A stretch of 64,000 nt of DNA from Microbulbifer taiwanensis (GTDB taxonomy: Bacteria > Pseudomonadota > Gammaproteobacteria > Pseudomonadales > Cellvibrionaceae), in contig NZ_JACZFR010000014.1 of the NCBI RefSeq assembly GCF_014904815.1, forward strand, positions 35,867 through 99,866. Reading direction: 5' to 3'. This document shows positions 27,406 through 36,243 of this stretch, in pieces; position 1 is the first letter of the stretch, and every line of letters starts with the position of its first letter. A program made the position numbers and the translations under genes. The notes beneath the pieces are model-generated. The model searched no databases. It saw only the letters and a list, made by a program, of their open reading frames with translations, and was not told where the DNA came from.

Positions 27406-29529
27406 TCAGGCTTCGGCGAAGCGCGGTTTGTTCTGTAGCCAGCGCGCCACCAGCTGGCGGCGCTGGTCTTCCTGTAGCGACGGGGCGGCGGCGATTCTCT
27501 GCACCTGCGGCAGCAGCTGCGCATCCCGTTGCAGGTCGGCGATGCGGTGCTGTATCTCGCCGGTCTGGCGGGTGCCGAGTATCTCGCCGGGGCCGCGCAG
27601 GCGCAGGTCCTCCTCGGCGATGGCGAAACCGTCGCTGTGTTGGCGCAGCGCCTGCAGCCGTGCGCGACCATTCTGGGACAGGGGCGTGCCGTAGAGCAGT
27701 ACGCAATGGCTGGCGATGGAGCCGCGCCCGACGCGGCCGCGCAGCTGGTGCAGCTGTGCCAGGCCGAGGCGCTCCGGATTCTCGATAATCATCAGGCTGG
27801 CGTTGGGCACGTCGACGCCCACCTCTATCACCGTGGTCGCCACCAGCAGATCCACCTCGCCGGCCTTGAAGGCACTCATGACCCGCTCCTTCTCGTCGGG
27901 TTTGAGGCGACCGTGTACCAGCGCAACGCGAACCCCGTCCAGGGCCCCGGCCAGCTCGCTGGCGGTGGACTCGGCGGCCTGGGCCTGCAGGCTCTCGGAT
28001 TCCTCGATCAGGGTGCAGACCCAGTAGGTCTGGCGGCCCTCGGTGACGGCGCCCTGCACCCGCTCCACAACCTGGTCGCGGCGCTCATTGGAGATGGCCA
28101 CGGTATTGATCGGCTGGCGCCCGGGGGGCAGTTCGTCGATCACGGAGCAGTCCAGGTCGGCGAAGGCCGACATGGCCAGGGTGCGCGGAATCGGCGTCGC
28201 GGTCATGATCAGCTGGTGCGGCTGCAGCCTGCCGGTCGCACCGCTGGCGGCGCCCTTTTCCCGCAGTTCGAGGCGCTGGCGCACGCCGAAGCGGTGCTGC
28301 TCGTCGATGATAACCAGGGCCAGATTGTGAAAGATCACCTCGGGCTGGAAGAGTGCGTGCGTGCCCACTACCAGTTGCGCCTCGCCGCCGGCGACGGCGG
28401 CAAGCTGGGTGCGGCGCTCGGCGGCCTTGAGGCTGCCGGTCAACTGGGCCACCCGGATACCGAGGGGTTCCAGCCAGCCGCAGAAATTGCGCCTGTGCTG
28501 TTCGGCGAGAATCTCCGTTGGCGCCATCACCGCCACCTGGGCGCCGGCACCTATGGCTTTCAGGGCCGCCATGGCCGCCACCAGTGTCTTGCCGGCACCC
28601 ACATCTCCCTGCAGCAGCCGCATCATCGGCCGCGAACGGGCGAGATCCTGCGCTATCTCCCCACAGACCCGCTGCTGTGCGCCGGTCAGTGCGAACGGCA
28701 GCCGCGCAAGGAAATCCCGCTCCAGGGCCTCGTTGGCCGGCAGCGGCGGTGCGGAAATGGCCGAGTTGCTGCGCCGCAGCTCCAGCAGACTCAGGTGGTG
28801 GGCCAGCAGCTCCTCCAGCGCCAGCCGTTGCTGCGCCGGGTGCATGCCCTCGGCCAGCTGCGCCAGGTCGGCGCCGGCCGGTGGCGAGTGCAGGTATTGC
28901 AGTGCGCCGGCGAGCGGATAGCGCATCGATTCCGGCAGCAGCTCAACGGGCAGCAGCTCGGTCACGCCGTCGGACTCCAGCATGGCCAGCGCCTGCTGCA
29001 CCAGGCCGCGCAATCGCCCCTGGCTGACACCCTCGGTCAGCGGGTAGACAGGCGTCAATGTATCGGGCCTGTCCGGCGCCTCGGTGCCGACGATCTCCGT
29101 TTCCGGGTGGTACAGTTCCAGACCGGCAGCGCCGCGGCGCGCCTCGCCGTAGCAGCGCAGGCAGGCGCCGCGGGCGAAGCGATTTTTCTGCGCGGCGGTG
29201 AAATGAAAGAAACGCAGGGTAATGGTGCCGCTGCCGTCCTGCAGCCGCACCACAAGGCTGCGGCGGCGACCGAACACCACATCGGCAGCGCGCACCTCGC
29301 CCTCGATCACCGCGTCCACACCGGGCATCAGCGCGGCGATTGGAGTCACGCGGGTGCGATCCTGGTAGCGCAACGGCAGGTGGAACAGCAGGTCCTGCAC
29401 CGTGGCGATATGCAGCTTCGCCAGCACCTGGGCGAACTTGTCGCCCACGCCCTTGAGGGTGGTGATCGACAGATCCGCCAGTTGCTTTACCGGTTGCTCA
29501 GTTGGCACTGGTCTCTGTTCCTCGCTCAA
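27406..29529 (-). CDS. recG: ATP-dependent DNA helicase RecG
   Basis: A 707-residue branch-migrating helicase that rescues stalled forks. The wedge/OB domain (about 60-150) is followed by the helicase core with Walker A LLQGDVGAGKTLVA, DEQH box IIDEQHRFGV, motif III ATPIPRT, and motifs V-VI with IENPERLGLAQLHQLRGRVG. The start is uncertain: the frame opens at TTG 29529 inside a repeat array with no ribosome site, while GTG 29508 is preceded by GAGG. It follows oxyR on the same strand, as in Pseudomonas. Confidence 0.95.
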   Translation of the reverse strand: MSEEQRPVPTEQPVKQLADLSITTLKGVGDKFAQVLAKLHIATVQDLLFHLPLRYQDRTRVTPIAALMPGVDAVIEGEVRAADVVFGRRRSLVVRLQDGSGTITLRFFHFTAAQKNRFARGACLRCYGEARRGAAGLELYHPETEIVGTEAPDRPDTLTPVYPLTEGVSQGRLRGLVQQALAMLESDGVTELLPVELLPESMRYPLAGALQYLHSPPAGADLAQLAEGMHPAQQRLALEELLAHHLSLLELRRSNSAISAPPLPANEALERDFLARLPFALTGAQQRVCGEIAQDLARSRPMMRLLQGDVGAGKTLVAAMAALKAIGAGAQVAVMAPTEILAEQHRRNFCGWLEPLGIRVAQLTGSLKAAERRTQLAAVAGGEAQLVVGTHALFQPEVIFHNLALVIIDEQHRFGVRQRLELREKGAASGATGRLQPHQLIMTATPIPRTLAMSAFADLDCSVIDELPPGRQPINTVAISNERRDQVVERVQGAVTEGRQTYWVCTLIEESESLQAQAAESTASELAGALDGVRVALVHGRLKPDEKERVMSAFKAGEVDLLVATTVIEVGVDVPNASLMIIENPERLGLAQLHQLRGRVGRGSIASHCVLLYGTPLSQNGRARLQALRQHSDGFAIAEEDLRLRGPGEILGTRQTGEIQHRIADLQRDAQLLPQVQRIAAAPSLQEDQRRQLVARWLQNKPRFAEA

Positions 29530-29604
29530 TTGGCACTGGGCTTTTTATTCGTCGCTCAACTGGCACTGGCCTCTCTATTCCTCGCTCAACTGGCACTGGC
29601 CTAT
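29502..29604. repeat. 30-bp tandem repeat spanning the oxyR end and recG start
   Basis: Units beginning YTGGCACTGG and ending CGCTCAA occur at 29502-29529, 29530-29559 and 29560-29589, with a partial fourth at 29590. The last full unit encodes the oxyR C-terminus (GQCQLSEE stop), and the first encodes the possible N-terminus of recG (SEEQRPVPTEQ). It is probably a tandem duplication of the oxyR 3' end. Confidence 0.85.
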
Positions 29605-30498
29605 GGCCTCGCGCAGTATGTCGATGGCGCGGTGGCGCGGGAAGCTGGCGCGCCAGGCCAGGGCCACGGTGCGCCTGGGACTCGGCGGCGCAAAGGGGCG
29701 GGTCTCCAGCAATCCGCTGGCGTACTGTGAGGCGGTGGCGGCGGACAGCGGCAGCACGGTGATGCCGAGGCCGGAGGCGACCATATGGCGCAGCGTCTCC
29801 AGGGAGCTGCCGTCGGCGGCGGTGCGGATATGGCCGTTGCCGGCCTCCTTTTCGATCGACTGCTGCAGTTGCGGGCAGGCCTCCAGCACCTGGTCGCGAA
29901 AGCAGTGGCCCTCGCCGAGCAGCAGCACATTGTCCTGGGACAGCTGCTCCGGGGAGATACTCTGCTGCTCCGCCAGCGGATGGCCGGCCGGCATCAGCAC
30001 CACGAAGGGCTCGTCGTATAGCGGCTGGGTGACCACATCCGGCTCGGTAAACGGCAGCGCGATGATGATCGCGTCCAGCTCGCCCTTGCGCAGCCGCTGG
30101 CGCAATGTGGCGGTATAGCCCTCCTCCACGTAGAGTGGCATATCCGGGGCCAGCCGCTGCAACTGTGGGATAAAGTGCGGGAACAGGTAGGGGCCGATGG
30201 TAAATATTGCGCCGACCGACAGCGGGCTGGCCAGCTGGTCCTTGCCGGCGCTGGCGATATCCTTGATCGCCGCCGACTGCTCCAGTACCAGCTGCGCCTG
30301 GGCGACGATGCGCTCGCCCAGCGGCGTCGCCTGAACCCGGGTCTTGGAGCGCTCGAACAGCGCCACACCCAGCTCCTTTTCCAGTTTTTTGACCGCGATG
30401 GACAGGGTCGGCTGGCTGACATAGCAGCGCTCGGCGGCGCGGCCGAAATGCTGCTCCTGGGCCAGGGTCACTATGTAGCGCAATTCATTGAGTGTCAT
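29575..30498 (-). CDS. oxyR: Hydrogen peroxide-responsive regulator OxyR
   Basis: A 307-residue LysR-type regulator. The N-terminal HTH reads NELRYIVTLAQEQHFGRAAE and PTLSIAVKKLEKELG. The redox pair Cys199 and Cys208 (GEGHCFRDQVLEAC) sits at exactly the E. coli OxyR positions, and the sensing context GHPLAE is conserved. Disulfide formation would activate antioxidant genes. It is upstream of recG and divergent from the GlsB/YeaQ membrane protein gene. The 3' end lies in the 30-bp repeat array. Confidence 0.95.
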   Translation of the reverse strand: MTLNELRYIVTLAQEQHFGRAAERCYVSQPTLSIAVKKLEKELGVALFERSKTRVQATPLGERIVAQAQLVLEQSAAIKDIASAGKDQLASPLSVGAIFTIGPYLFPHFIPQLQRLAPDMPLYVEEGYTATLRQRLRKGELDAIIIALPFTEPDVVTQPLYDEPFVVLMPAGHPLAEQQSISPEQLSQDNVLLLGEGHCFRDQVLEACPQLQQSIEKEAGNGHIRTAADGSSLETLRHMVASGLGITVLPLSAATASQYASGLLETRPFAPPSPRRTVALAWRASFPRHRAIDILREAIGQCQLSEE

Positions 30499-30526
30499 GG
30501 TATAGACAATTAGCTGCTTGCAGGTA

Positions 30527-30654
30527 ATAGCAATTATTCATAAATAATAGCCGCTGGCCAATGGGACGGGTGACTGCGTATACCGCCGCCAGCGATTAGG
30601 AAATTTTGCTATTAATGGGATGATTTCTGCGATAAAGGCGCAAAATTTTGCTAT
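30527..30654. promoter_or_regulatory. Repeated TTGCTAT motif in the oxyR/GlsB divergent promoter region
   Basis: AAATTTTGCTAT occurs twice in direct orientation (30601-30612 and 30643-30654), and TTGCTATTA occurs inverted near oxyR (about 30527-30536), next to an AT-rich imperfect dyad. TTGCTA with a 17-bp spacer before GCGATA could be a promoter. The binding protein is unknown; OxyR is one possibility. Confidence 0.4.
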
Positions 30655-30686
30655 ATGTGTAAGGACACATTGAGCGGAGTATCGCC

Positions 30687-30947
30687 ATGGGTATTTTCTC
30701 CTGGATTATTCTCGGTCTGATCGCCGGCGCGCTGGCGAAATGGATAATGCCGGGGCCGGATCCCGGCGGTTGGATAGTCACCATGGTCATCGGCATAGTC
30801 GGTGCCTTTATCGGCGGCTGGCTGGGTTCCCTGGTCGGCATCGGTGGGCCAGTCACCGGCTTTGCACTCGGAGACATAGTGACCGCCACCGTCGGTGCCA
30901 TCATATTGTTGTTCATCTATCGCATGCTGAAGCGGCGCGGTAATTAG
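30687..30947 (+). CDS. GlsB/YeaQ/YmgE family stress-response membrane protein
   Basis: An 86-residue protein with three hydrophobic segments and the glycine-rich signature of the transglycosylase-associated (YeaQ/GlsB) family: ILGLIAGALAKWIMPG at the start and IVGAFIGGWLGS in the centre. GCGGAG precedes the ATG. Family members are induced in envelope or general stress, and biochemical function is unclear. It is divergent from oxyR. Confidence 0.9.
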   Translation: MGIFSWIILGLIAGALAKWIMPGPDPGGWIVTMVIGIVGAFIGGWLGSLVGIGGPVTGFALGDIVTATVGAIILLFIYRMLKRRGN

Positions 30948-30961
30948 TGTGGTTTTCAAGC

Positions 30962-30989
30962 CCGATACGGGGCCCAGGCCCCGTATCGG
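30962..30989. other. Perfect inverted repeat after the GlsB/YeaQ gene
   Basis: CCGATACGGGGCC and GGCCCCGTATCGG are perfectly complementary over 13 bp with only CA between them. There is no T run. It may act as a terminator-like or RNA-stabilising hairpin. The rest of the 253-bp gap to the next gene holds no clear gene. Confidence 0.5.
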
Positions 30990-31200
30990 TGCCTGCAAAG
31001 CAGAATACCCGCACGAAAAAGCGGGATTAATTTTGTCGGGGATGCGGAGTTTCCGCGGACTATACTGTTGGAGTTTTTTCCTCGGGACTGTGTAACTCTA
31101 CGAGGTTGAAGACTTTTTCAGCGGGGTTAATCAGGAAAAAAATAAAGGGGAATATGGCAAGGGGAGGCTGTTGCGGTTGGCACCCCCTGCCCTGACTGTT

Positions 31201-32082
31201 ATGGCAAAAGAAAAACTTTGGATCTTTGGTTGCGGTGATCTGGGGGCGCGTCTGGCGCTGCAGCTGAATCGGCAGGAGTATGCCGTTTACGGTGTGCGGC
31301 GCAACCCGCTGGTAGCGCTGGCGAGCAAACGTCGCGCGGATGTAGTCAACTGGCGCCGCGGCGACGCCACCAAGAAGGAAGATATAGAGCGACTGCTGGG
31401 CGACGGCGCCGACGTGGTGCTCGCCACCTTCACCCCGGACGAACACACCCAGAGCGGTTACCACCGCGCCTATATCGATACCGCTACCGCACTGGCCGAG
31501 GCCCTGCCCAATTTAGCGCGACCGCCGCGCCTGCTGATCTGGGTGTCGTCGACCCGCGTTTACGGCCAGAGTGGCGACCAGTTTCTCGACGAGCAGACGC
31601 CGGCCATTCCCAGCGGTTTCCAGGGCGACATACTGCTGGCGGCGGAGGAAATTATCCGCAGCGCCGTACCGGGAACCTGCGTGGTGCGCTTCGCCGGTAT
31701 CTACGGGCCGGGCCGCGACCGCCTGCTGTCACAGGTGCGCGCCGGCCGCTGCGCACCGCCGCAGCCGCCCCAGTTCAGCAATCGCATCCATGTGGACGAC
31801 AGTATCGGTTTCCTGATTCACCTGATGGAAAAGCACAAGGCGGGCTGGTCTCCGGAACAGCTGTATATCGGCGCTGACAGCCTGCCGGTACCCATGTACG
31901 AACTGCAACGCTGGCTGGTCAAAGCCATGGGCTACACCGGCGCCCACCTGCGGGAAATCGTCGAGACCAGCGAGCGCCGTTCGAAGAAACTCAGCAACAG
32001 GCGCATGCTGGAGAGTGGCTACGAACTGAAGTACCCGGATTACAAGGTCGGTTACAGCGCCCTGCTGGAATCGGAGGGCTGA
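31201..32082 (+). CDS. NAD(P)-dependent epimerase/reductase, extended SDR family (YeeZ-like)
   Basis: A 293-residue Rossmann protein. The nucleotide-binding loop FGCGDLGARLALQL is an atypical Gly-rich motif of the atypical/extended SDR group. VSSTRVYGQSGDQFLDE is the SSTxVYG segment, and FAGIYGPGRDRLL and HVDDSIGFLIHLME follow the YeeZ pattern. The canonical YxxxK is not obvious, so activity is uncertain. The frame extends 10 codons upstream, but ATG 31201 fits the family start. A tandem repeat separates it from the next gene. Confidence 0.82.
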   Translation: MAKEKLWIFGCGDLGARLALQLNRQEYAVYGVRRNPLVALASKRRADVVNWRRGDATKKEDIERLLGDGADVVLATFTPDEHTQSGYHRAYIDTATALAEALPNLARPPRLLIWVSSTRVYGQSGDQFLDEQTPAIPSGFQGDILLAAEEIIRSAVPGTCVVRFAGIYGPGRDRLLSQVRAGRCAPPQPPQFSNRIHVDDSIGFLIHLMEKHKAGWSPEQLYIGADSLPVPMYELQRWLVKAMGYTGAHLREIVETSERRSKKLSNRRMLESGYELKYPDYKVGYSALLESEG

Positions 32083-32092
32083 GTCGTGCGTT

Positions 32093-32288
32093 TAGCGAGC
32101 ACCGCTCGCTGCGCGACTCAGCGACCGGCCAGGACGGCCGGGCCGGGGTGAGCTCCAGGGACGGCTGCTTGCGAAGAATCATCCCGCGCGCATAGCGAGC
32201 ACCGCTCGCTGTGCGATTCAGCGACCGGCCAAGGACGGCCGGGGTGAGCTCCAGGGAGGGCTGCTTGCGAAGAATTATCCCGCGCGGG
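32093..32288. repeat. Tandem pair of about 100-bp intergenic repeats
   Basis: Unit 1 (32093-32192) and unit 2 (32193-32288) are almost identical: each begins TAGCGAGCACCGCTCGCTG, has GACCGGCCA-GGACGGCCGG and GGTGAGCTCCAGGGA, and ends CTTGCGAAGAATyATCCCGC. Both contain two short hairpins (GCGAGC/GCTCGC, CCGGCC/GGCCGG). The units fill the gap between two oxidoreductase genes. No coding potential is evident. Confidence 0.9.
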
Positions 32289-32337
32289 GAGAAGCTCTGC
32301 CCATCGAAATCCTGTTCCGCCCTTCGACCGTCTTTCC

Positions 32338-33402
32338 ATGACTGCAAACAATCGCACCATCTGGCAAACCCCCAGGGCCGGCAATATCGCCAGGCTCAGC
32401 CAAAAAACCGAACCCCTGGGCTCCCTGGCCGCCGGCCGCATCCGCGTCGGCGTGCGTGCGGTGGGGCTCAATTTCGCCGATATCTTTGCCCTCACCGGGC
32501 TCTACTCCGCCACCCCGAGCGGTGCCTTTATTCCGGGGCTGGAGTTCGCCGGCACAGTGCTGGAAGCGGGTGCGAACACCGCCGGCTTTTCACCCGGAGA
32601 TCGGGTGATGGGGGTGACCCGCTTCGGCGGCTACGCCTCTGTGATCGATAGTGAACCCGACTACCTGATACCGCTGCCGCACGGCTGGGATTTTGCCCGG
32701 GGTGCGGCCTGGCCGGCGCAGACGCTGACGGCCTGGTATGCGCTGACACGGCTCGGCGCCCTGCAGTCGGGCCAGAGAGTCCTGATCCACAGTGCCGCCG
32801 GCGGCGTGGGGTTGCAGGCGATGAAACTGGTCCGGGCACTGGGGGCAGAGCCGGTGGGCACCGTGGGTAGTGCGGACAAGGTCTCCCTACTCGGTGAACT
32901 GGGATTCGATTCAGTGCTGGTGCGGGAGAAGAGCTTTGCCCGGCAGTTGCGGCGCGAGGGTCTGAGATTCGATCTGGTCCTGGATGGGATAGGCGGAGCG
33001 GTGCAGAAAGCCAGCTTCGACGCGCTCAATCCGATGGGGCGGCTGGTGGTCTTCGGCGCGGCCGAGTTTACCCCGAAGGGGAATCGCCCCAACTACCTGA
33101 AGGCGGCCTGGCGCTACCTGCGCCGGCCGCGCTATGACGCCATGGAGATGATCAGCAGCAACCGCTCGCTGCTGGCTTTCAACCTGATCTGGCTGTGGGA
33201 GCAAAAGGCCCAGCTGAAAGTGTTGCTCACCGAATTGGGCGAGGTGCCGCTTTCGCCGCCGCTGGTCGGGCACCGCTTTTTATTCGATGATGCCCACGCG
33301 GCGCTGGAGCTGCTGCGCTCTGGGCGGTCGGTAGGCAAGGTGGTGTTGGACGTGCCTCATCAATGCGAAATAAGGCGTGGCCGGATCTCAGTAAATGGCT
33401 AA
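32338..33402 (+). CDS. Zinc-independent MDR oxidoreductase, VAT-1/quinone reductase-like
   Basis: A 354-residue medium-chain dehydrogenase/reductase. The N-terminal GroES-like domain has VGLNFADIFALTGLY and PGLEFAGTVLEAG; zinc-ligand cysteines are missing, as in the quinone oxidoreductase/VAT-1 branch. The Rossmann domain has HSAAGGVGLQAMKL. LNPMGRLVVFGAAEFTP and the following region resemble VAT-1. The last residues (HQCEIRRGRISVNG) go beyond the family end and may be read-through into intergenic sequence. The substrate is unknown. Confidence 0.87.
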   Translation: MTANNRTIWQTPRAGNIARLSQKTEPLGSLAAGRIRVGVRAVGLNFADIFALTGLYSATPSGAFIPGLEFAGTVLEAGANTAGFSPGDRVMGVTRFGGYASVIDSEPDYLIPLPHGWDFARGAAWPAQTLTAWYALTRLGALQSGQRVLIHSAAGGVGLQAMKLVRALGAEPVGTVGSADKVSLLGELGFDSVLVREKSFARQLRREGLRFDLVLDGIGGAVQKASFDALNPMGRLVVFGAAEFTPKGNRPNYLKAAWRYLRRPRYDAMEMISSNRSLLAFNLIWLWEQKAQLKVLLTELGEVPLSPPLVGHRFLFDDAHAALELLRSGRSVGKVVLDVPHQCEIRRGRISVNG

Positions 33403-33424
33403 GCTCGTTGCCATCCGATAGTCA

Positions 33425-33514
33425 GATCGCGGCCACCGGCGAATGGCCGCCCCGCCGCTCCTACTTGAAGACGCCCGATCGCGTATTCCGCACTCCGCAT
33501 TCCGCGTTCATCAT
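33425..33514. repeat. Dispersed GATCGCGTATTCCGC-type intergenic repeat, copy 1
   Basis: It contains GATCGCGGCCACCGG followed by GATCGCGTATTCCGCACTCC and CGCATTCCGCG, directly abutting the ridA stop codon. The same series of words occurs at 44715-44830, next to the crc stop codon. Confidence 0.65.
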
Positions 33515-33898
33515 TTAAATGACCATCACCCCTTCCGCCTCAAACAGCGCACCCTTCGGCAGCTCTTTTACACCCACCGCCGCACGCGCCGGGTAGGGTT
33601 TCTGGAAGAATTCCGCCATCACTTCATTCACTGTGGCGAAGTCGCTGAGGTCGGTCAGGTAGAGGTTCAGCTTGACGATATCATTCAGGGATCCGTTGGC
33701 CGCCTCGCACACGGCCTGCAGGTTTGTGAAGACCTGGCGGGCCTGGGCGGCGAAATCGCCGGCAATGATTTCCATGCTCTGCGGATCCAGCGGTATCTGC
33801 CCGGACAGGTAAACGGTGTTGTCGACCTTGACCGCCTGGGAATAGCTGCCGATTGCGGCCGGGGCCCTGTCTGTCTTGATCACGGCGCGGTTGGGCAT
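33515..33898 (-). CDS. ridA: RidA family reactive intermediate deaminase
   Basis: A 127-residue YjgF/RidA protein: IGSYSQAVKVDNTVYLSGQI at the N-terminus, the catalytic Arg in YPARAAVGVKELPKGALFE, and a C-terminal EAEGV. It hydrolyses reactive enamines and imines, such as 2-aminoacrylate, in the cytoplasm. GGAGTGAC precedes the ATG. It follows spoT on the same strand, an order also known in Pseudomonas. Confidence 0.94.
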   Translation of the reverse strand: MPNRAVIKTDRAPAAIGSYSQAVKVDNTVYLSGQIPLDPQSMEIIAGDFAAQARQVFTNLQAVCEAANGSLNDIVKLNLYLTDLSDFATVNEVMAEFFQKPYPARAAVGVKELPKGALFEAEGVMVI

Positions 33899-34058
33899 GA
33901 GTCACTCCGGTACTTTCCTAAAAGACTGAAAACGGGTTTGCTGAAAAAGAAAGCCGGCAAATATAGCGCGCTTCGCCGGGGAATGGGAGCGGGGCGATTC
34001 GAGAAAGTGTCACTTTTGCTTGTTCCGAGAAAACAGGCAGGGGTTTGTCACGTTTTCG

Positions 34059-36176
34059 TTATGGTCGCGCTATGCGAATCACCGATGGCAGGTTGCGCAG
34101 CCGCTTCATTACCCGGGCCAGGTGTACACGGCTGCCGACTTCGAGGGTCATGGCGATCACACTATTGTGGGCATCCTTCTCGTCCACGTGTATCTGCTCG
34201 ATGCTGGCGCCCTCCTCGGTGATGCGGGTGGCGAGTCGCGCGATGATGCCGCGCTCGGATTCCACTTCCACGCGCACATCGCCGAGGAACTCGCCCTTCA
34301 CATCCGGCGACCAGTTCACCAGCATGATGTTTTCCGGGTGCTCGCGGAATTCATTGGTATTGCGGCAGGTATCCCTGTGCACCACCACACCCTTGCCGGA
34401 ACTGATATGGCCGATGATGGTGTCGCCGGGAATCGGGCGGCAGCAGCGCGCGAAACTGATCAGCATGCCCTCCTGGGCGTCGATGGTCAGCGGTGAGGAG
34501 ATATGGCTGGCCTCTGTTTCCTCGCTGCCCTCCGGGGCCAGCAGCTTGGCCGCGGAGAAGGCCACCTTGTTGCCGAGACCAATTTCCTCCAGCAGCTTCT
34601 CCAGAGTCGCGCACTTGGTCTCCTGCAGGCCCTTTTCCAGCTGCTCCGCGGTCAGGTCCTCGAGACGGGTATTGAATTTGCCCAGGGCCTTTTCCAGCAG
34701 GCGCCGGCCCAGGGCCACGGAATCGTGGTGGCGCTGGTGCTTCAAATAGTGGCGTATTGCACTCCTGGCCTTGGCGGTGACGACGAAATTGAGCCAGTTG
34801 GGATTCGGCTGCGCATTCTTGCGCGTGAGAATCTCCACCTTCTGCCCGCTCTCCAGCGGCTGTGACAGCGGTGCCAGGCGCTGGTTGATGCGCACCGCGA
34901 CACAGGAGTTGCCTATGTCCGTATGCACCGAATAGGCGAAGTCCACCGCGGTGGCGCCGGCGGGCAGGTCGACGATCTTGCCCTTGGGCGTGAAGACGTA
35001 GACCTCGTCCGGGAAGAGGTCGATCTTGACGTTCTCGATAAACTCCAGCGAGTCGCCGGCGCGCTGCTGCATCTCCAGCAGGCCCTGTACCCAGCGGCGT
35101 GCGCGCACCTGGCTGGTGCCGCCGGTATTGATCACCTCGTCGCCGGAGGCCTTGTACAGCCAGTGGGCGGCGATGCCGCTGTTGGCCATCTCGTCCATTT
35201 CCTTGGTGCGCACCTGCACTTCGATGGGCACGCCGTGCATGCCCAGCAGCACCGTGTGCAGCGACTGGTAGCCGTTGGATTTGGGGATGGCGATATAGTC
35301 CTTGAACTCGCTGATCACCGGTTTGTAGAGGTTGTGCATCACACCCAGCACCCGGTAGCAGGCGTCCACACTGTCGACGATGATGCGGAAGGCGTAGACG
35401 TCCATGATTTCCTTGAACGACTTCTTCTTCGCGCGCATCTTCTGGTAGATGCTGTAGAGGTGTTTCTCGCGGCCGATCACCAGTGCGTCAATGCCCTCCC
35501 GCTGCAGGCGCAGCTCTATCGCGTTCTGGATCTTCTCCAGGAGTTCCTTGCGGTTGCCGCGCGCCGCTACCAATGCTGCGCGCAGGCGGCTGGCGCGCAG
35601 TGGGTATATGGCGAAGAAGGCGCGGTCCTCGAACTCGATGCGCACGTCGTTCATGCCCAGGCGATTGGCGATGGGGGCGTAGATCTCCAGGGTCTCGCGG
35701 GCGATGCGCGCGCGCTTCTGCGGCTTCAGTGCGCCCAGGGTGCGCATGTTGTGCAGCCGGTCCGCCAGCTTGACCAGTATCACGCGGATATCCCGCGCCA
35801 TGGCCAGGGCCATCTTCTGGAAGTTTTCCGCCTGTTTCTCCGCCGGGCTGTCGGTCTCGAACTGGGTCAGCTTGGAGACGCCGTCCACCAGGTCCGCCAC
35901 CTCGTCGCCGAACTGTTCCGCCAGCGCCGCCCGCGGAATACCGGTGTCTTCGATCACGTCGTGGAGCATGGCCGCGGCCAGGCTCTGGTGATCCATATGC
36001 ATGCCCGCCAGTATGGTGGCGACCGCTAGGGGATGAGTGACATAGGGTTCGCCGGAGCGGCGCTGCTGGCCGTCGTGGGCCTGTTCCGCATAGAAATAGG
36101 CGCGGCGGACACTCTGGATCTGGTCGGGGGGGAGATAGGAAGAGAGGCGGTGGGCCAGACTATCGATGGTGTGCAA
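34059..36176 (-). CDS. spoT: Bifunctional (p)ppGpp synthetase/hydrolase SpoT
   Basis: A 705-residue RelA/SpoT homologue with both activities. The HD hydrolase domain has HDVIED near residues 72-77, the synthetase domain FKDYIAIPKSNGYQSLHTV, then TGS (VYVFTPKGKIVDLPAGATAVDFAY) and a C-terminal ACT domain. Length equals E. coli SpoT. The start codon is TTG at 36176, supported by alignment to the usual N-terminus (SLxxxLSSYLPPDQI). It lies between rpoZ and ridA; trmH, which follows spoT in E. coli, is absent. Confidence 0.96.
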   Translation of the reverse strand: MHTIDSLAHRLSSYLPPDQIQSVRRAYFYAEQAHDGQQRRSGEPYVTHPLAVATILAGMHMDHQSLAAAMLHDVIEDTGIPRAALAEQFGDEVADLVDGVSKLTQFETDSPAEKQAENFQKMALAMARDIRVILVKLADRLHNMRTLGALKPQKRARIARETLEIYAPIANRLGMNDVRIEFEDRAFFAIYPLRASRLRAALVAARGNRKELLEKIQNAIELRLQREGIDALVIGREKHLYSIYQKMRAKKKSFKEIMDVYAFRIIVDSVDACYRVLGVMHNLYKPVISEFKDYIAIPKSNGYQSLHTVLLGMHGVPIEVQVRTKEMDEMANSGIAAHWLYKASGDEVINTGGTSQVRARRWVQGLLEMQQRAGDSLEFIENVKIDLFPDEVYVFTPKGKIVDLPAGATAVDFAYSVHTDIGNSCVAVRINQRLAPLSQPLESGQKVEILTRKNAQPNPNWLNFVVTAKARSAIRHYLKHQRHHDSVALGRRLLEKALGKFNTRLEDLTAEQLEKGLQETKCATLEKLLEEIGLGNKVAFSAAKLLAPEGSEETEASHISSPLTIDAQEGMLISFARCCRPIPGDTIIGHISSGKGVVVHRDTCRNTNEFREHPENIMLVNWSPDVKGEFLGDVRVEVESERGIIARLATRITEEGASIEQIHVDEKDAHNSVIAMTLEVGSRVHLARVMKRLRNLPSVIRIARP

Positions 36177-36243
36177 AACCGCGCGCGCCTCTCTATAGGA
36201 TTCCCGTCAATGGATTCCGGTCGGTGGATAACTCAGGGGATAT

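Noticed and set aside
27529..29730. A 733-codon open frame opposite recG
   Set aside because: The peptide is rich in Gln, Gly, Ala and His without domains, and lies antisense to a full RecG with all motifs; it is a product of high GC content.
32093..32288. CRISPR or riboswitch
   Set aside because: There are two direct units with no spacers, no cas genes and no known aptamer pattern; it is better described as an intergenic repeat.
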